From NCBI RefSeq assembly GCF_900111175.1, contig NZ_FOGI01000011.1, positions 238,762-302,761 on the forward strand: 64,000 bases of DNA. The letters are read 5' to 3'. Below are positions 25,997 to 34,473 of this stretch, in pieces. This stretch comes from Actinokineospora terrae. Its GTDB lineage: Bacteria > Actinomycetota > Actinomycetes > Mycobacteriales > Pseudonocardiaceae. The notes beneath the pieces were generated by a model. That model was not told the origin of the DNA and made no database searches. It worked only from the letters and a program-made list of their open reading frames with translations. The position numbers and the translations under genes were made by a program. Each line of letters opens with the position of its first letter. Position 1 is the first letter of the stretch.

Positions 25997-26968
25997 GTGA
26001 CCACTGCCTCCCTCGCCGTCGCCCGGGTGCCCCGGGTCAGCGGCCACGTCGCCGGTACGGGCCTGGTGCTGGCCGGGCTCTTCGCGCAGGAGTTCGGCGC
26101 CGCTCTCGCCGCCGGGCTGTTCCCCCGGGCGGGCGCGTCCGGGGTGGCGATGCTGCGGCTGGTCGTCGCCGCGGTGGTGCTCTGGGTGGTGTGCCGACCG
26201 CGGGTCCGGGGCCGCAGCCGCGCGGACTGGACGGTCATCGCCGCGTTCGGGGCGACGCTGGCGTGCATGAACATCACCTTCTACCAGGCCATCGACCGGA
26301 TCCCGCTCGGTGCGGCCGCCGCGCTGGAGGTGTTGGGGCCACTGGCTTTGTCGGTGATCACCGCGCGGCGGGCCAGCAGTTGGCTGTGGGCCGCGCTCGC
26401 GCTGGCCGGGGTGGCCCTGCTCGGCCGCGACGGGTTCGACCGGCTCGACCCCGTGGGTGTCGGCTTCGCGTTGGCAGCGGGCGCGTTGTGGGCGTGCTAC
26501 ATCGTGCTCGCCGCCCGCGCAGGCAGCCGCTTCCCCAAGGCGGACGGCTTAGCCCTAGCCATGGCAGTCGGCGCTGTCCTCAGTCTCCCCATCGGCCTGA
26601 TCGACGCGGGCACCCGGCTGCTAGACCCCGTCACCCTGGCCCTAGCCGCCGCCGTGGGAATCCTGTCGTCGGCCCTGCCTTACACCCTGGAACTCCTGGC
26701 CCTACGCCGAATCACCCCCGCCACCTTCGCCGTCCTAGCCAGTCTCCTCCCCGCTCTAGCCGCTGCCGCAGGCTTCTTAGTCCTAGGCCAACACCTGGCC
26801 CCACTCGACCTCGCCGCTATAACCCTGGTCATCACCGCCGCCACCGGCGCCGTCCGCACCGCACCCCGTGCCCCACTCACTCACAACAGCCCCAACGCCG
26901 TCCACAATGGCCCAACCATCCACAGATCGCCCGAATCGACACCGCACCCGATCGGCTCACCCCACTAG
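25997..26968 (+). CDS. EamA/DMT-family membrane transporter
   Basis: 323 residues from GTG. Ten membrane segments are arranged as two five-helix EamA repeats (about 18-140 and 150-285). The motif MNITFYQAIDRIPLGAAAALEVLGPLALS is typical of RhtA-like amino-acid/drug exporters. The substrate is unknown. The hydrophilic C-terminal tail (about 293-323) is encoded by copy A of a 90-bp repeat, and the stop codon TAG is the first half of a TAGGCT box. Confidence 0.9.
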   Translation: MTTASLAVARVPRVSGHVAGTGLVLAGLFAQEFGAALAAGLFPRAGASGVAMLRLVVAAVVLWVVCRPRVRGRSRADWTVIAAFGATLACMNITFYQAIDRIPLGAAAALEVLGPLALSVITARRASSWLWAALALAGVALLGRDGFDRLDPVGVGFALAAGALWACYIVLAARAGSRFPKADGLALAMAVGAVLSLPIGLIDAGTRLLDPVTLALAAAVGILSSALPYTLELLALRRITPATFAVLASLLPALAAAAGFLVLGQHLAPLDLAAITLVITAATGAVRTAPRAPLTHNSPNAVHNGPTIHRSPESTPHPIGSPH

Positions 26969-26991
26969 GCTGGGATTCGGGGGCTGCTCAG
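26901..26991 (+). repeat. 90-bp direct repeat, copy A (overlaps eamA 3' end)
   Basis: Roughly 80% identical to 27115-27204 over its length, including the shared TCCACAATGG, TCCACAGATCGCCCGAATCG, TAGGCTGG and ATTCGGGGGC blocks. It encodes the eamA C-terminal tail and ends with TAGGCT at 26966-26971. It looks like a duplicated promoter segment that was joined to the eamA end. Confidence 0.75.
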
Positions 26992-27114
26992 CTTGCTACC
27001 AGCGGTGCTCACCGTCCACTCGGACGACCACAACACCTTCAACCACGCGCTGGCTCGGCCAAATCCGCTCGTCCCACAGCAAACCGCCAGCCACCCAACG
27101 CACCTCGCGTGCCA

Positions 27115-27204
27115 TCCACAATGGCCGCCTTGTCCACAGATCGCCCGAATCGGCACCGCGGCCGATCCGCCAGCCCGGGTAGGCTGGATTCGGGGGCCGC
27201 TCAG
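27115..27204 (+). repeat. 90-bp direct repeat, copy B (upstream of Pth2-like gene)
   Basis: Second copy, with a TTGTCCACA 9-mer at 27130-27138 and TAGGCT at 27180-27185, about 57 nt before the Pth2-like start. This copy probably provides that gene's promoter. Confidence 0.75.
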
Positions 27205-27242
27205 GCGCCGCCGACCGTGTCCGTCGATCGTGGGGAAGGCCG

Positions 27243-28004
27243 TTGAGCATCCTCGAGCCCCTTGCCGCTCGGTACGCCACCTGGTTGCGCCTGCCCGCCG
27301 AGGCCACCAACGACACCGGTGACGAGGACCCCGCCCTGGTCCGCGCGATGCCGATCGTCCTGCGCGTCGAGCGGGAGCCGCAACCGGCACGGACCGCACT
27401 GCTCGAAGCCGCGGCCGCCGCGTCCATCGCGGTGTGCCTTGACGAGCGTGCCGAACCGGACGGCCCGTGGCACGACGAGGTCGATGCGTGGGTGCGGGGG
27501 CGGATCCGCAAGGTCTCCCGTCGTGCGCGGGGTGCTCACTGGGAAGCCGTGCAGGACCTCCCCGGCATCACGGTCACCGTGAACGGCGCGCAGGCCCGCG
27601 CGCTCGTCCCCGGTCTGGTCGTCGAGTCGCCGAAGGTGTTGTCCCGGTTGCAGATCTCCGGGAGCGAGTTGCCCGCCGACGAGCCGGGGCCCGCCGATCC
27701 CGGCGTGCCGGTGCTCTGGCTCAACCCGGGCGTGCCCATGACCGTGGGCAAGGCCGCCGCGCAGGTCGGTCACGCCACCATGTTGCTGGCCGCCCTGCTG
27801 CCCGCGTCCGACCTCGAGTCCTGGTCCGCCAAGGGCTTCCCCTGCGCGGTCCGCACCCCCACCCCGGACCGCTGGCGCGCGCTGCACCCCGCCGAGGACC
27901 CCGACACCGCCTGGCACACCCACGGCACCACGGCCGTGCGCGACGCGGGGTTCACCGAGGTCGCCCCCGGCACGGTCACCGTCATCGCCCAGTGGCAGCG
28001 CTGA
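27243..28004 (+). CDS. Pth2-type peptidyl-tRNA hydrolase-like protein
   Basis: 253 residues from TTG with GGGGAAGG 5-12 nt upstream. The C-terminal part (about 155-250) has the PTH2 signatures VPMTVGKAAAQVGHATMLLA and WHTHGTTAVRDAGFTEVAPGTVT (compare archaeal/eukaryotic PTH2 K-x-AAQ-x-x-HA). About 150 N-terminal residues are of unknown function. Peptidyl-tRNA hydrolysis is plausible but not certain, because the bacterial Pth1 does the housekeeping job. Confidence 0.7.
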   Translation: MSILEPLAARYATWLRLPAEATNDTGDEDPALVRAMPIVLRVEREPQPARTALLEAAAAASIAVCLDERAEPDGPWHDEVDAWVRGRIRKVSRRARGAHWEAVQDLPGITVTVNGAQARALVPGLVVESPKVLSRLQISGSELPADEPGPADPGVPVLWLNPGVPMTVGKAAAQVGHATMLLAALLPASDLESWSAKGFPCAVRTPTPDRWRALHPAEDPDTAWHTHGTTAVRDAGFTEVAPGTVTVIAQWQR

Positions 28005-28016
28005 CCGAGCGCGTCG

Positions 28017-28394
28017 CTAGTTGCGCTGCCAGATGACGAACAGCCCGTCCTCGATCGTGGTCATCGCCTCGACGAACGCGTCGTTGTCGAAGTCCGGCAG
28101 CGACTGCAACCGGGCCATCAGGTCGTCGGCCGACGGGTGACCCGCGGGCACCGCGCACCCGCCGCCGCCGGAGCGGATCAGCAGGAAGAAGACGTCTTCC
28201 TTCCACGGGCCCTCCGGGGTGGTGCGGATCGCGACCTCGGCCAGGTCGGTCCAGGAGACGGCCTCCTCGGTGCCGTCGGCCAGCGTTCTGCGCACGCCAT
28301 CGTCGTCGACGACGATGCCGCCGTCGCCGGGAATGACAGAGCCGTCGCCGGGAATGACAGACACGCGTCCTCCGCTGGGGATCTCGATGAGCAC
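28017..28394 (-). CDS. Conserved hypothetical protein
   Basis: 125 residues from GTG at 28394, two nt after the dinG stop, so part of the same transcript. Features: a repeat of VIPGDGS/VIPGDGG near the N-terminus, then LAEVAIRTTPEGPWKEDVFFLLIRSGGGGCAVPAGHP and LQSLPDFDNDAFVEAMTTIEDGLFVIWQR. No catalytic motif seen; soluble. Function unknown. Confidence 0.75.
   Translation of the reverse strand: MLIEIPSGGRVSVIPGDGSVIPGDGGIVVDDDGVRRTLADGTEEAVSWTDLAEVAIRTTPEGPWKEDVFFLLIRSGGGGCAVPAGHPSADDLMARLQSLPDFDNDAFVEAMTTIEDGLFVIWQRN
28321..28361. repeat. 21-bp tandem duplication in hypothetical gene
   Basis: Two adjacent copies of CCGTCGCCGGGAATGACAG plus G, in frame, adding seven residues (VIPGDGS). Confidence 0.9.
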
Positions 28395-28396
28395 TC

Positions 28397-30421
28397 TCAG
28401 CTCGCCGCGGCCAGTCGGCGCAGCGCGGCCCGCACGACCTCGGGATCGGTCGTCGGCCAGAACGGGGGCAGGGACGCGCGCAGGAACCCGCCGTAGCGGG
28501 CGGTGGCCAGGCGCGGGTCCAGCACCGCGACCACCCCCTTGTCGTCCATGGACCGCAGCAGCCTGCCCGCGCCCTGGGCGAGCAGCAGCGCGGCGTGCGT
28601 GGCGGCGACGGTGAGGAACCCGTTGCCGCCCCTGGACTCCACCGCGCGCTGGCGGGCCGACGCCAGCGGGTCGTCCGGGCGGGGGAACGGGATGCGATCC
28701 ATCACCACCAGCGTCAGCGACGGTCCCGGCACGTCCACCCCCTGCCACAGCGACAGGGTGCCGAACAGGCAGGTCTGCGGGTTCTCGGCGAACTTCTTCA
28801 CCAGCAGCGCGGTGGAGTCGTCGCCCTGGCACAGGATGTCGACGTCGACCTTGTCGCGCAGCTCGGCGGTCGCCTGCTTGGCCGCGCGCATCGACGAGAA
28901 CAGCCCGAGGGTGCGGCCACCGGCGGCGGTCACCAGCTCGCGCAGCTCCTCCAGGTACGCGGGCGGCAGGCCGTCGCGACCGGGCGGGGGCAGGTGGCGC
29001 GCGGTGTAGAGGATGCCGGAGCGCGGGTGGTCGAACGGGGAGCCGACGTCCATGCCGGTCCACCGGATGTCGTCGGACGGTTCCTTGTCGGTGGCGGTGC
29101 CCTCGGCCTTCACACCGACCCGCTGCTTGCCCGGTAGCCCCCACTGCTTGGCCAACGCGTCGAACGTGCCGCCCAGCGTCAGCGTCGCCGAGGTGAGGAC
29201 CGTGGTGTTCTCACCGAACAGCCTCTCCCGCAACAGACCCGCGACACCCAACGGCGCCACGCGCAACGTGACCGGTCGCGGCCCGGCGGCGTTGATGTCA
29301 CCGCTGACCCACACCACGTCCCGCAGCTTCGCGTCCTCCGACCCGAACGCGTCGAGAATGCGCACCGCGGTGTCGTGCACCTCCTCTAGCGCCGACAACG
29401 CGAGCTTGCGCGCCGTGGACGCCTCGGGGTCTTCCTTGCGGTCCGGCCCGATAGAGGTGACGCAACCGTGCGCGGCGTCGCGGATGGCCTGGAGGGTGAC
29501 CGCGACCGGCTCGGGCAGGTCGTCGAGCCTGCCCGCCGGTGCCTCGGACAACAGCATCGCCAAGCCCTCGCCCGCCTCGACCAGCCGGTCGGCGACCTCG
29601 TCGGTGACGAGCTTGCCCGAGCGGCGCGCGGCGATGGCGATCGCGGTGGCCGACAGCTCGCCGGTGGCCACCGAGGTCACCCGGTCCACCAGGTCGTGCG
29701 CCTCGTCGATGATCACCACGTCGTGCTCGGGCAGCACCTGCGCGGTGCCGAGCGCGTCGATGGCCAGCAGCGCGTGGTTGGTGACCACCACGTCGGACTT
29801 GCCCGCCTCGGCCCTGGCCTTCTCGGCGAAGCAGTCGGTGCCGATCGGGCAGCGCGACACCCCGAGGCACTCGCGCGCCGACACCGACACCTGCCGCCAC
29901 GCCTGCTCCGACACCCCGGGCACCAGCTCGTCGCGGTCGCCGACCTCCGTGTCGCTGGCCCAGTCGCGCAGCCTGCCGACCTCGCGCCCGAGCCGCGACA
30001 CCGCGAACGGGTCGAACAGCACCTGGTCGTCCGGCTCCTCCTGCGGGCCGTCGAGCCGGTGCAGGCACAGGTAGTTGCGGCGCCCCTTGAGGATGGCGAA
30101 GGTCGGCGTCCGCTTGAGCGACTTGGTCAGCGCCTTGGCCAGCCGGGGCAGGTCGCGGTCCACCAGCTGGCGCTGCAGCGCGATGGTGGCCGTGGAGATC
30201 ACCACGGACTTGCCGTTGGCCACGGCGTGCCGGATCGCGGGCACCAGGTAGGCCAGCGACTTCCCGGTCCCGGTACCGGCCTGCACGGCCAGGTGGTCCC
30301 CGGTGCGGATGCTGCTGTGCACGGCCTCGGCCATCTCGACCTGCCCAGGGCGCTCCGCCCCGCCGACCGCCTCGACCGCGGTGGCGAGCAGCTCGCGCAG
30401 CGAGGGCAGGGAGTCGGACAT
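28397..30421 (-). CDS. dinG: DinG-family Fe-S ATP-dependent helicase
   Basis: 674 residues from the ATG at 30421; the longer frame upstream is low-quality Arg-rich sequence. Motifs: Walker A VQAGTGTGKSLAYLVPA, DEAH VVIIDEAHDLVDR, and a four-Cys Fe-S cluster region (Cys in YLCLHRL, then ARECLGVSRCPIGTDCF). C-terminal QGAGRLLRSMDDKGVVAVLDPRL. An XPD/DinG-like 5'-3' DNA helicase for repair. It corresponds to Rv1329c in M. tuberculosis, where pncB follows on the same strand; here an 6-kb island intervenes. Confidence 0.93.
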   Translation of the reverse strand: MSDSLPSLRELLATAVEAVGGAERPGQVEMAEAVHSSIRTGDHLAVQAGTGTGKSLAYLVPAIRHAVANGKSVVISTATIALQRQLVDRDLPRLAKALTKSLKRTPTFAILKGRRNYLCLHRLDGPQEEPDDQVLFDPFAVSRLGREVGRLRDWASDTEVGDRDELVPGVSEQAWRQVSVSARECLGVSRCPIGTDCFAEKARAEAGKSDVVVTNHALLAIDALGTAQVLPEHDVVIIDEAHDLVDRVTSVATGELSATAIAIAARRSGKLVTDEVADRLVEAGEGLAMLLSEAPAGRLDDLPEPVAVTLQAIRDAAHGCVTSIGPDRKEDPEASTARKLALSALEEVHDTAVRILDAFGSEDAKLRDVVWVSGDINAAGPRPVTLRVAPLGVAGLLRERLFGENTTVLTSATLTLGGTFDALAKQWGLPGKQRVGVKAEGTATDKEPSDDIRWTGMDVGSPFDHPRSGILYTARHLPPPGRDGLPPAYLEELRELVTAAGGRTLGLFSSMRAAKQATAELRDKVDVDILCQGDDSTALLVKKFAENPQTCLFGTLSLWQGVDVPGPSLTLVVMDRIPFPRPDDPLASARQRAVESRGGNGFLTVAATHAALLLAQGAGRLLRSMDDKGVVAVLDPRLATARYGGFLRASLPPFWPTTDPEVVRAALRRLAAAS

Positions 30422-30565
30422 GGCGGAGACGGTACCCGGGAGGCCCGTCAGTCCCGCCCGCAGTCCCACCCGGCCGCCGGTGTCGCCTGTCCGGGTGGCG
30501 GTCCGGTTCTGCCGGGTGACTCTCGCTGCCCGCCTGGCAGTGGGGGCGCGCACGCGATCCACTCG

Positions 30566-30582
30566 GAACGAGAGGATCGTTC
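30566..30582 (+). promoter_or_regulatory. Operator-like palindrome
   Basis: GAACGA-N5-TCGTTC, 22 nt before the start of the choice-of-anchor P gene. Confidence 0.4.
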
Positions 30583-30603
30583 ACCTAACGGAGGGAGTTC
30601 GAC

Positions 30604-31299
30604 ATGTCACCGGTCAGGTCACTGCGGATCGGCGTGTTGGCGGTCACCACGGGACTGGTCGCCTTCGCGGCGCCCGCCGGGGCGAGCGTGCCCGCCGACA
30701 GCAGCGCCACTGTCGGCGTGGCTGTAGCCCTCGTCGGCACCGAGGCGATCGACATCGGCCCGCTGGCCCCGTGCGCGGCGGGTGGCCCGGGGATCGGCAC
30801 CACGACCGGTCAGGCCTCCGACGCGGGCCTGGTCAGCTACGGCCTCGGCAGCAGCACCTGCTCGTTCGACCCGGCCACCGGCGCGTCGTCGGCCACCGTC
30901 AACGGCAGGCAGTTCGAGCTCAACCGCAACAGCGTGGCGGGCGTCCCGAAGATCAAGATCGGCACGTTCTCGGTGTCCTGCCACACCAACGAGGAGGGCG
31001 GCGTGTCCACCTCGCTCTCGCTCGGCGGCGTCGTCGGGCTCGACCTGCCCGAGGAGATCCCGCCCAACCACACCATCCTGGTGCCCGGGTTCTTCGAGGA
31101 GGACCCGCCGATCGCCAAGATCGTCCTCAACGACCTCGTCGAGGCCGAGGCGGTCGAGGGCGAGGCGCCGGACAAGTCGCTGACGGTGCACGCCGCCAAG
31201 ATCTGGCTCTACCCGGACGCCGACCCGCTCGGCCCGCCCACCCCGGGCAGCGGCTCCATCACGGTCGGCTCGGTCACCTGCAACCCGGCCCACGACTGA
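30604..31299 (+). CDS. Secreted choice-of-anchor P family protein without anchor
   Basis: 231 residues from ATG with GGAGGG upstream. A signal peptide (MSPVRSLRIGVLAVTTGLVAFAAPAGASVP) precedes a Val/Thr/Gly-rich domain resembling the other choice-of-anchor P protein at 34.5 kb; both end their domain with L-x-GSVTC-type sequence (ITVGSVTCNPAHD here). This copy stops right after the domain with no membrane tail or LPxTG-like motif, so it should be released. Confidence 0.75.
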   Translation: MSPVRSLRIGVLAVTTGLVAFAAPAGASVPADSSATVGVAVALVGTEAIDIGPLAPCAAGGPGIGTTTGQASDAGLVSYGLGSSTCSFDPATGASSATVNGRQFELNRNSVAGVPKIKIGTFSVSCHTNEEGGVSTSLSLGGVVGLDLPEEIPPNHTILVPGFFEEDPPIAKIVLNDLVEAEAVEGEAPDKSLTVHAAKIWLYPDADPLGPPTPGSGSITVGSVTCNPAHD

Positions 31300-31335
31300 G
31301 CCGGGATACCGCTCGACCGGCCGGGCGAACCTCGC

Positions 31336-31341
31336 TAGGCT
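31336..31341 (+). promoter_or_regulatory. Leaderless -10 box for upstream mini-ORF
   Basis: TAGGCT followed by 7 nt and an ATG at 31349. Confidence 0.6.
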
Positions 31342-31348
31342 GTCCGAC

Positions 31349-31405
31349 ATGACTGCCGGGTCGGCCTCGCGCCGCACACAGAACGGGCACCCGGCCCGCG
31401 CTTGA
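31349..31405 (+). CDS. Upstream mini-ORF of S1-domain gene
   Basis: An 18-residue frame (MTAGSASRRTQNGHPARA) starting 7 nt after TAGGCT, as expected of a leaderless start. It ends before a GC-rich hairpin (31413-31431, GGCGGGC...GCCCGCC) and 75 nt before the S1-domain gene. It may act as a leader peptide; expression is inferred. Confidence 0.4.
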   Translation: MTAGSASRRTQNGHPARA

Positions 31406-31412
31406 TCACCCG

Positions 31413-31431
31413 GCGGGCCCGCGGCCCGCCC
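31413..31431 (+). promoter_or_regulatory. GC-rich hairpin in S1-gene leader
   Basis: GGCGGGC-CCGCG-GCCCGCC between the mini-ORF and the S1-domain gene; could act as attenuator or translational control element. Confidence 0.4.
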
Positions 31432-31479
31432 CCCTCGCGTTTCCCCAGTTCCCCTGGAGGCGCGAGGAGGTGAGAAGCA

Positions 31480-31689
31480 ATGAGTTGGACGGACTTCCAG
31501 AACACCCACGCCGTAGGCGACGTCATCGAGGGCGTCGTGACCAGCACCGTGCCCTTCGGCTCGTTCGTCGAGTACGCGGGCGTGACCGGGCTGGCCCACG
31601 AGCAGCAACTGCCGGTCGGCACCACCGTGTCGGTCCGCATCCTGGCCATCGACCCGCAACAGCAGCGGTTCAGCCTGGCGCAGGCGTGA
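31480..31689 (+). CDS. Small single-S1-domain RNA-binding protein
   Basis: 69 residues from ATG with GGAGG and GAGGAGG upstream. The whole protein is one S1/OB fold: VGDVIEGVVTSTVPFGSFVEYAGVTGLAHEQQLPVGTTVSVRILAIDPQQQRFSLAQA. Single-domain S1 proteins bind RNA; a cold- or stress-related role is possible. An upstream mini-ORF and hairpin precede it, and a strong terminator follows. Confidence 0.88.
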   Translation: MSWTDFQNTHAVGDVIEGVVTSTVPFGSFVEYAGVTGLAHEQQLPVGTTVSVRILAIDPQQQRFSLAQA

Positions 31690-31693
31690 GGTA

Positions 31694-31734
31694 GGTGCTG
31701 GTCCGGGGAAGGTGAGATTCCCCGGACCAGCACC
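31694..31734 (+). terminator. Terminator after S1-domain gene
   Basis: 15-nt perfect arms GGTGCTGGTCCGGGG (31694-31708) and CCCCGGACCAGCACC (31720-31734), starting 5 nt after the stop. Confidence 0.88.
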
Positions 31735-31820
31735 CCCGATTAGAACACGCCCCCACCCTCCCCGGCTGGTCATAGCCCCTCGGTGCCCGCCCGGCGTCGG
31801 CCGCCACGGCCGCTAGTCCC

Positions 31821-32140
31821 CATGCGCCCCTCTGCAACCTTGGCCTCAACGCGCCCCTCTGAGGCGTTGGCCAGCCACGCGCTCCTCGGAGTCGCTGGTG
31901 CCAAGCCGGCTCGATGGGGTGGACTTGTTTTGTGTGGGGGGACGGCACCCGTAGCGTCGCTCACCGTGGCAGGGCCTGCTTGTGGGCCCCTGCTTTGTGG
32001 TTCTGCCCGGGTGTCGTAGGGGCCCCGCGCAAAACAAGTCCACCCCATCGAGCAAAGCTCGAAACTCGCGCCCGAACGCAATGCCGAAGGCGAGCCGTCC
32101 ACCGTCAACGCCGCAGGCGAGCACGAGAGCCGGAACCCCC
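31821..32140. repeat. Dispersed structured element, copy 2
   Basis: Second copy of the element at 13039-13357, with the same orientation. The 24-nt arms are 31909-31932 and 32030-32053 and are perfectly complementary here. Compared with copy 1, arm position 11 changed from C-G to T-A on both sides, and position 13 from G-U to G-C. The 97-nt interior is identical. Flanking 32141-32285 is unusually C/A-rich and gene-free up to the glycosyltransferase stop. Confidence 0.8.
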
Positions 32141-32285
32141 AGCTCAAGATCAAACCCGCCAAAGCACCCCCCGATATACAGCTTACCGACCAGCACCGAC
32201 AGAACCCACCCAACGCCGCCCGCCCACAACCCCCTCAACCATCCACACCCACCAAACACCCCTTGACAAGCCCAACAACCGCCCC

Positions 32286-33656
32286 CTAATGATCCAACGC
32301 CACAACCCGTGATGGCAGCTCCTTGTTCCGCCGCGTCTTAGTCCACCCATTCCGCCCCTGAGCCATCCGAAGCGCAGCCCGCCACGACGTGATGTAAAAC
32401 GTGTAGATATAGAGCGCATAAGCAAGCCCATACCCGATCGATCGAAGGAAGCCCTTTCCGGGCTCACACCGCCGCCGATAAATCGGACCCCAGATAACAA
32501 ACGGCAACAACCCAAAAGCGCCGTACACAGTGAACAAGAGCCATGCGCCGTCGGTGAACCACGTCCACACACTCGAGAAGTCTGTGGCAGCGCGGTAGCC
32601 GAGCAACAGGAACGGGATCGGATAGATCAGCGTCCCCAGCAGCTGCATCCACGGCTGCGCCAGGTAGTACAACATCTCCGCCGCGCCCAGGGTTGACAGG
32701 TGTTGGGAGTCGAAGATGCGGCGGATGTAGCGGCCGCATTGCATTGTGCCTTGGCCCCAGCGGGTTCGTTGGGCCAGGAAGCGGCGCAGGCTGTAGAGCG
32801 CTTCCTGGTCGACGTGCGTGTCCACGGTGAAGCCGGTTTTCCAGCCTGCGGTGAGCAGGTGGACGCCCAGTTCGAAGTCCTCCAGGAGCGCGCCGCGCCA
32901 CGGGCCCAGGCCGTGTGCGATGGAGTCCAAAGCGGACAGTCGGGTGAACTGGCCGTTGCCGCCCATCGCGATGGTGCCGGTCTTACCCCGGGACAGCTGG
33001 ATGGCGGCGATGGCGCTGCGGAACTCCAGGTCCTGCATGCGGACCATGGCCAGGCCGAAGCGCCGCCGCCAGCCGCCGGTGTCCGGGGGTGGGGTGCCCC
33101 GGTTGCTCATCCGGACGTCGACCTGGACGGCGCCGACACCGGGGTCGCCGAAGAGGTGGTCGGCGGCGCAGACCGACAGGCAGTTGGCGGCGGGGCGGCC
33201 GTCGGCGTCAACCACCACGATCACCGCGCGGTCGGTGTCGGCGTGCTTGCCCATCCAGTTCTTCAGCGCCCGGTACGCCGAGTTCAGCGCCGCGCCCTTG
33301 CCGGTCCGCGCGTTCGGCAGCTTGCGGCACACCAGGTGCAGCAATCGATCCCCGCCGTGCCGAGGGCCCTGCAACGCCTGGACGACGCCGACCGTGTTGT
33401 CCGTCGAGTCGTCATCGATCACCCAGACATGGGCGTGTGCGAACGTGCCGCGCAGGTATCGCACCGTGTCGCCGATAACGGCCTGCTCGTCCCGGCACGG
33501 CACGAAGAAATGCCACTCCAACCGGTGTGGATCGCCAGGTGCCGCCCGCCGGTAACGCAGATACGGCACAACGATGAGACACACGTAGGTCATGAACGCA
33601 ACGGACATCGTCAAAGCGAGGGCTTGCGTGAAGCCGAGCAACAACGGCAGGTTCAC
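32286..33656 (-). CDS. Membrane glycosyltransferase family 2, exosortase-associated
   Basis: 456 residues from a GTG at 33656 that overlaps the exosortase stop (GTGA). An N-terminal membrane segment (about 8-32) precedes a GT-A domain with VIDDDSTDNT, VVDADGRP, GGNGQFTR, LLEDFELG and the QRTRWGQGTMQ (Q-x-x-RW) motif of processive synthases. Three or four C-terminal membrane segments follow (about 340-420). It probably makes or transfers a surface glycan, and the tight overlap couples it to the exosortase-like protein. GT2 partners are known with some exosortases. Confidence 0.88.
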   Translation of the reverse strand: MNLPLLLGFTQALALTMSVAFMTYVCLIVVPYLRYRRAAPGDPHRLEWHFFVPCRDEQAVIGDTVRYLRGTFAHAHVWVIDDDSTDNTVGVVQALQGPRHGGDRLLHLVCRKLPNARTGKGAALNSAYRALKNWMGKHADTDRAVIVVVDADGRPAANCLSVCAADHLFGDPGVGAVQVDVRMSNRGTPPPDTGGWRRRFGLAMVRMQDLEFRSAIAAIQLSRGKTGTIAMGGNGQFTRLSALDSIAHGLGPWRGALLEDFELGVHLLTAGWKTGFTVDTHVDQEALYSLRRFLAQRTRWGQGTMQCGRYIRRIFDSQHLSTLGAAEMLYYLAQPWMQLLGTLIYPIPFLLLGYRAATDFSSVWTWFTDGAWLLFTVYGAFGLLPFVIWGPIYRRRCEPGKGFLRSIGYGLAYALYIYTFYITSWRAALRMAQGRNGWTKTRRNKELPSRVVALDH

Positions 33657-34231
33657 CGCGTCGCCTTCCACACGAACAGCACCAGTGCGGCCGCGCCACC
33701 CACGACGCTCACGATGGACCCGAGGAAGGTGTGGCCCCAGTAGTAGCCCTGGTCGGTGCCGAGCCAGTCGATCAACCCGACGAGCGTCAGCACCCGCAGC
33801 TGGTTGACCACCACGACCGCGATCCCCGCCAGCAGCAGCGCGACGAGCACCCGGCCCGCGATCCGGCCGCGCAGCGCGACCATCACCGCCGCGACCACCA
33901 GCAGCGGCAGCACCAGGAACGCCGACGTGCACTCCGGACTCATCCGCAGCCCGAACGCGTGATCCGTGCCGAGTCCGAAGTAGACCGTCTGGCGCTCGGC
34001 GACCAGGTGCACGCCACCCGAGGTGATCAGCCGCAGGATCCCGCTCGCCAGCGCCATCTCCGCGGTCCGGTAGAGCCGGTTGCCGACCACGAGCGCCACC
34101 GCGGCCGCCACGAGGGCGATCGCGACGAGCTTCGTCGATGGTCGGGATACCGGCAGCGCGTTGGCCAGGGCCACCGCCGCTCCCTCCTCCAAGAATCGCG
34201 CGTCGTTCACCCGACGCGTCAGGAATTCCAT
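33653..34231 (-). CDS. Exosortase/archaeosortase-family membrane protease-transpeptidase
   Basis: 192 residues from ATG at 34231 (GTG codons 6-9 nt upstream are alternatives). Multi-pass protein with five to six hydrophobic segments. The exosortase triad is present: Cys101 in MSPECTSAFLVLPLL, Arg146 in VVNQLRVLTLVGL, and His167 in YYWGHTFLGS. Such enzymes cut and anchor proteins bearing a C-terminal motif, membrane helix and Arg-rich tail. The divergent neighbour encodes a protein with exactly such a tail, so it is the likely substrate. Confidence 0.85.
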   Translation of the reverse strand: MEFLTRRVNDARFLEEGAAVALANALPVSRPSTKLVAIALVAAAVALVVGNRLYRTAEMALASGILRLITSGGVHLVAERQTVYFGLGTDHAFGLRMSPECTSAFLVLPLLVVAAVMVALRGRIAGRVLVALLLAGIAVVVVNQLRVLTLVGLIDWLGTDQGYYWGHTFLGSIVSVVGGAAALVLFVWKATR

Positions 34232-34473
34232 CGGCCACACCACCACCAGGGCTACATCCGCGATCCGGGTGACGAAGCCCGGAAAGCCAATGCACCCAGC
34301 GTCAGCAGAATCGTGAAACCAGGTCGTGATCCACTCGATCGGGTTGCATCGGCGCAGATCTGTGATCTCTGGCCGGTCGCCGGCGATACGCCTTCCGCAA
34401 GCCCCGGTCCCCACCGCACTCCCGTGCGGATCTCGTGGGCGGCGACTCTCTCGAATCCCTTGGAGGAACAACG
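34232..34473. promoter_or_regulatory. Divergent region between exosortase and choice-of-anchor P genes
   Basis: 242 nt. The plus-strand gene has TTGGAGGA 4-12 nt before its ATG. No clear operator found. Confidence 0.3.

Noticed and set aside
26993..27060. ClpS-like peptide fragment (VLTVHSDDHNTFNHALA)
   Set aside because: Only about 16 residues resemble a ClpS segment; no flanking match, and the real clpS is at 38.6 kb.
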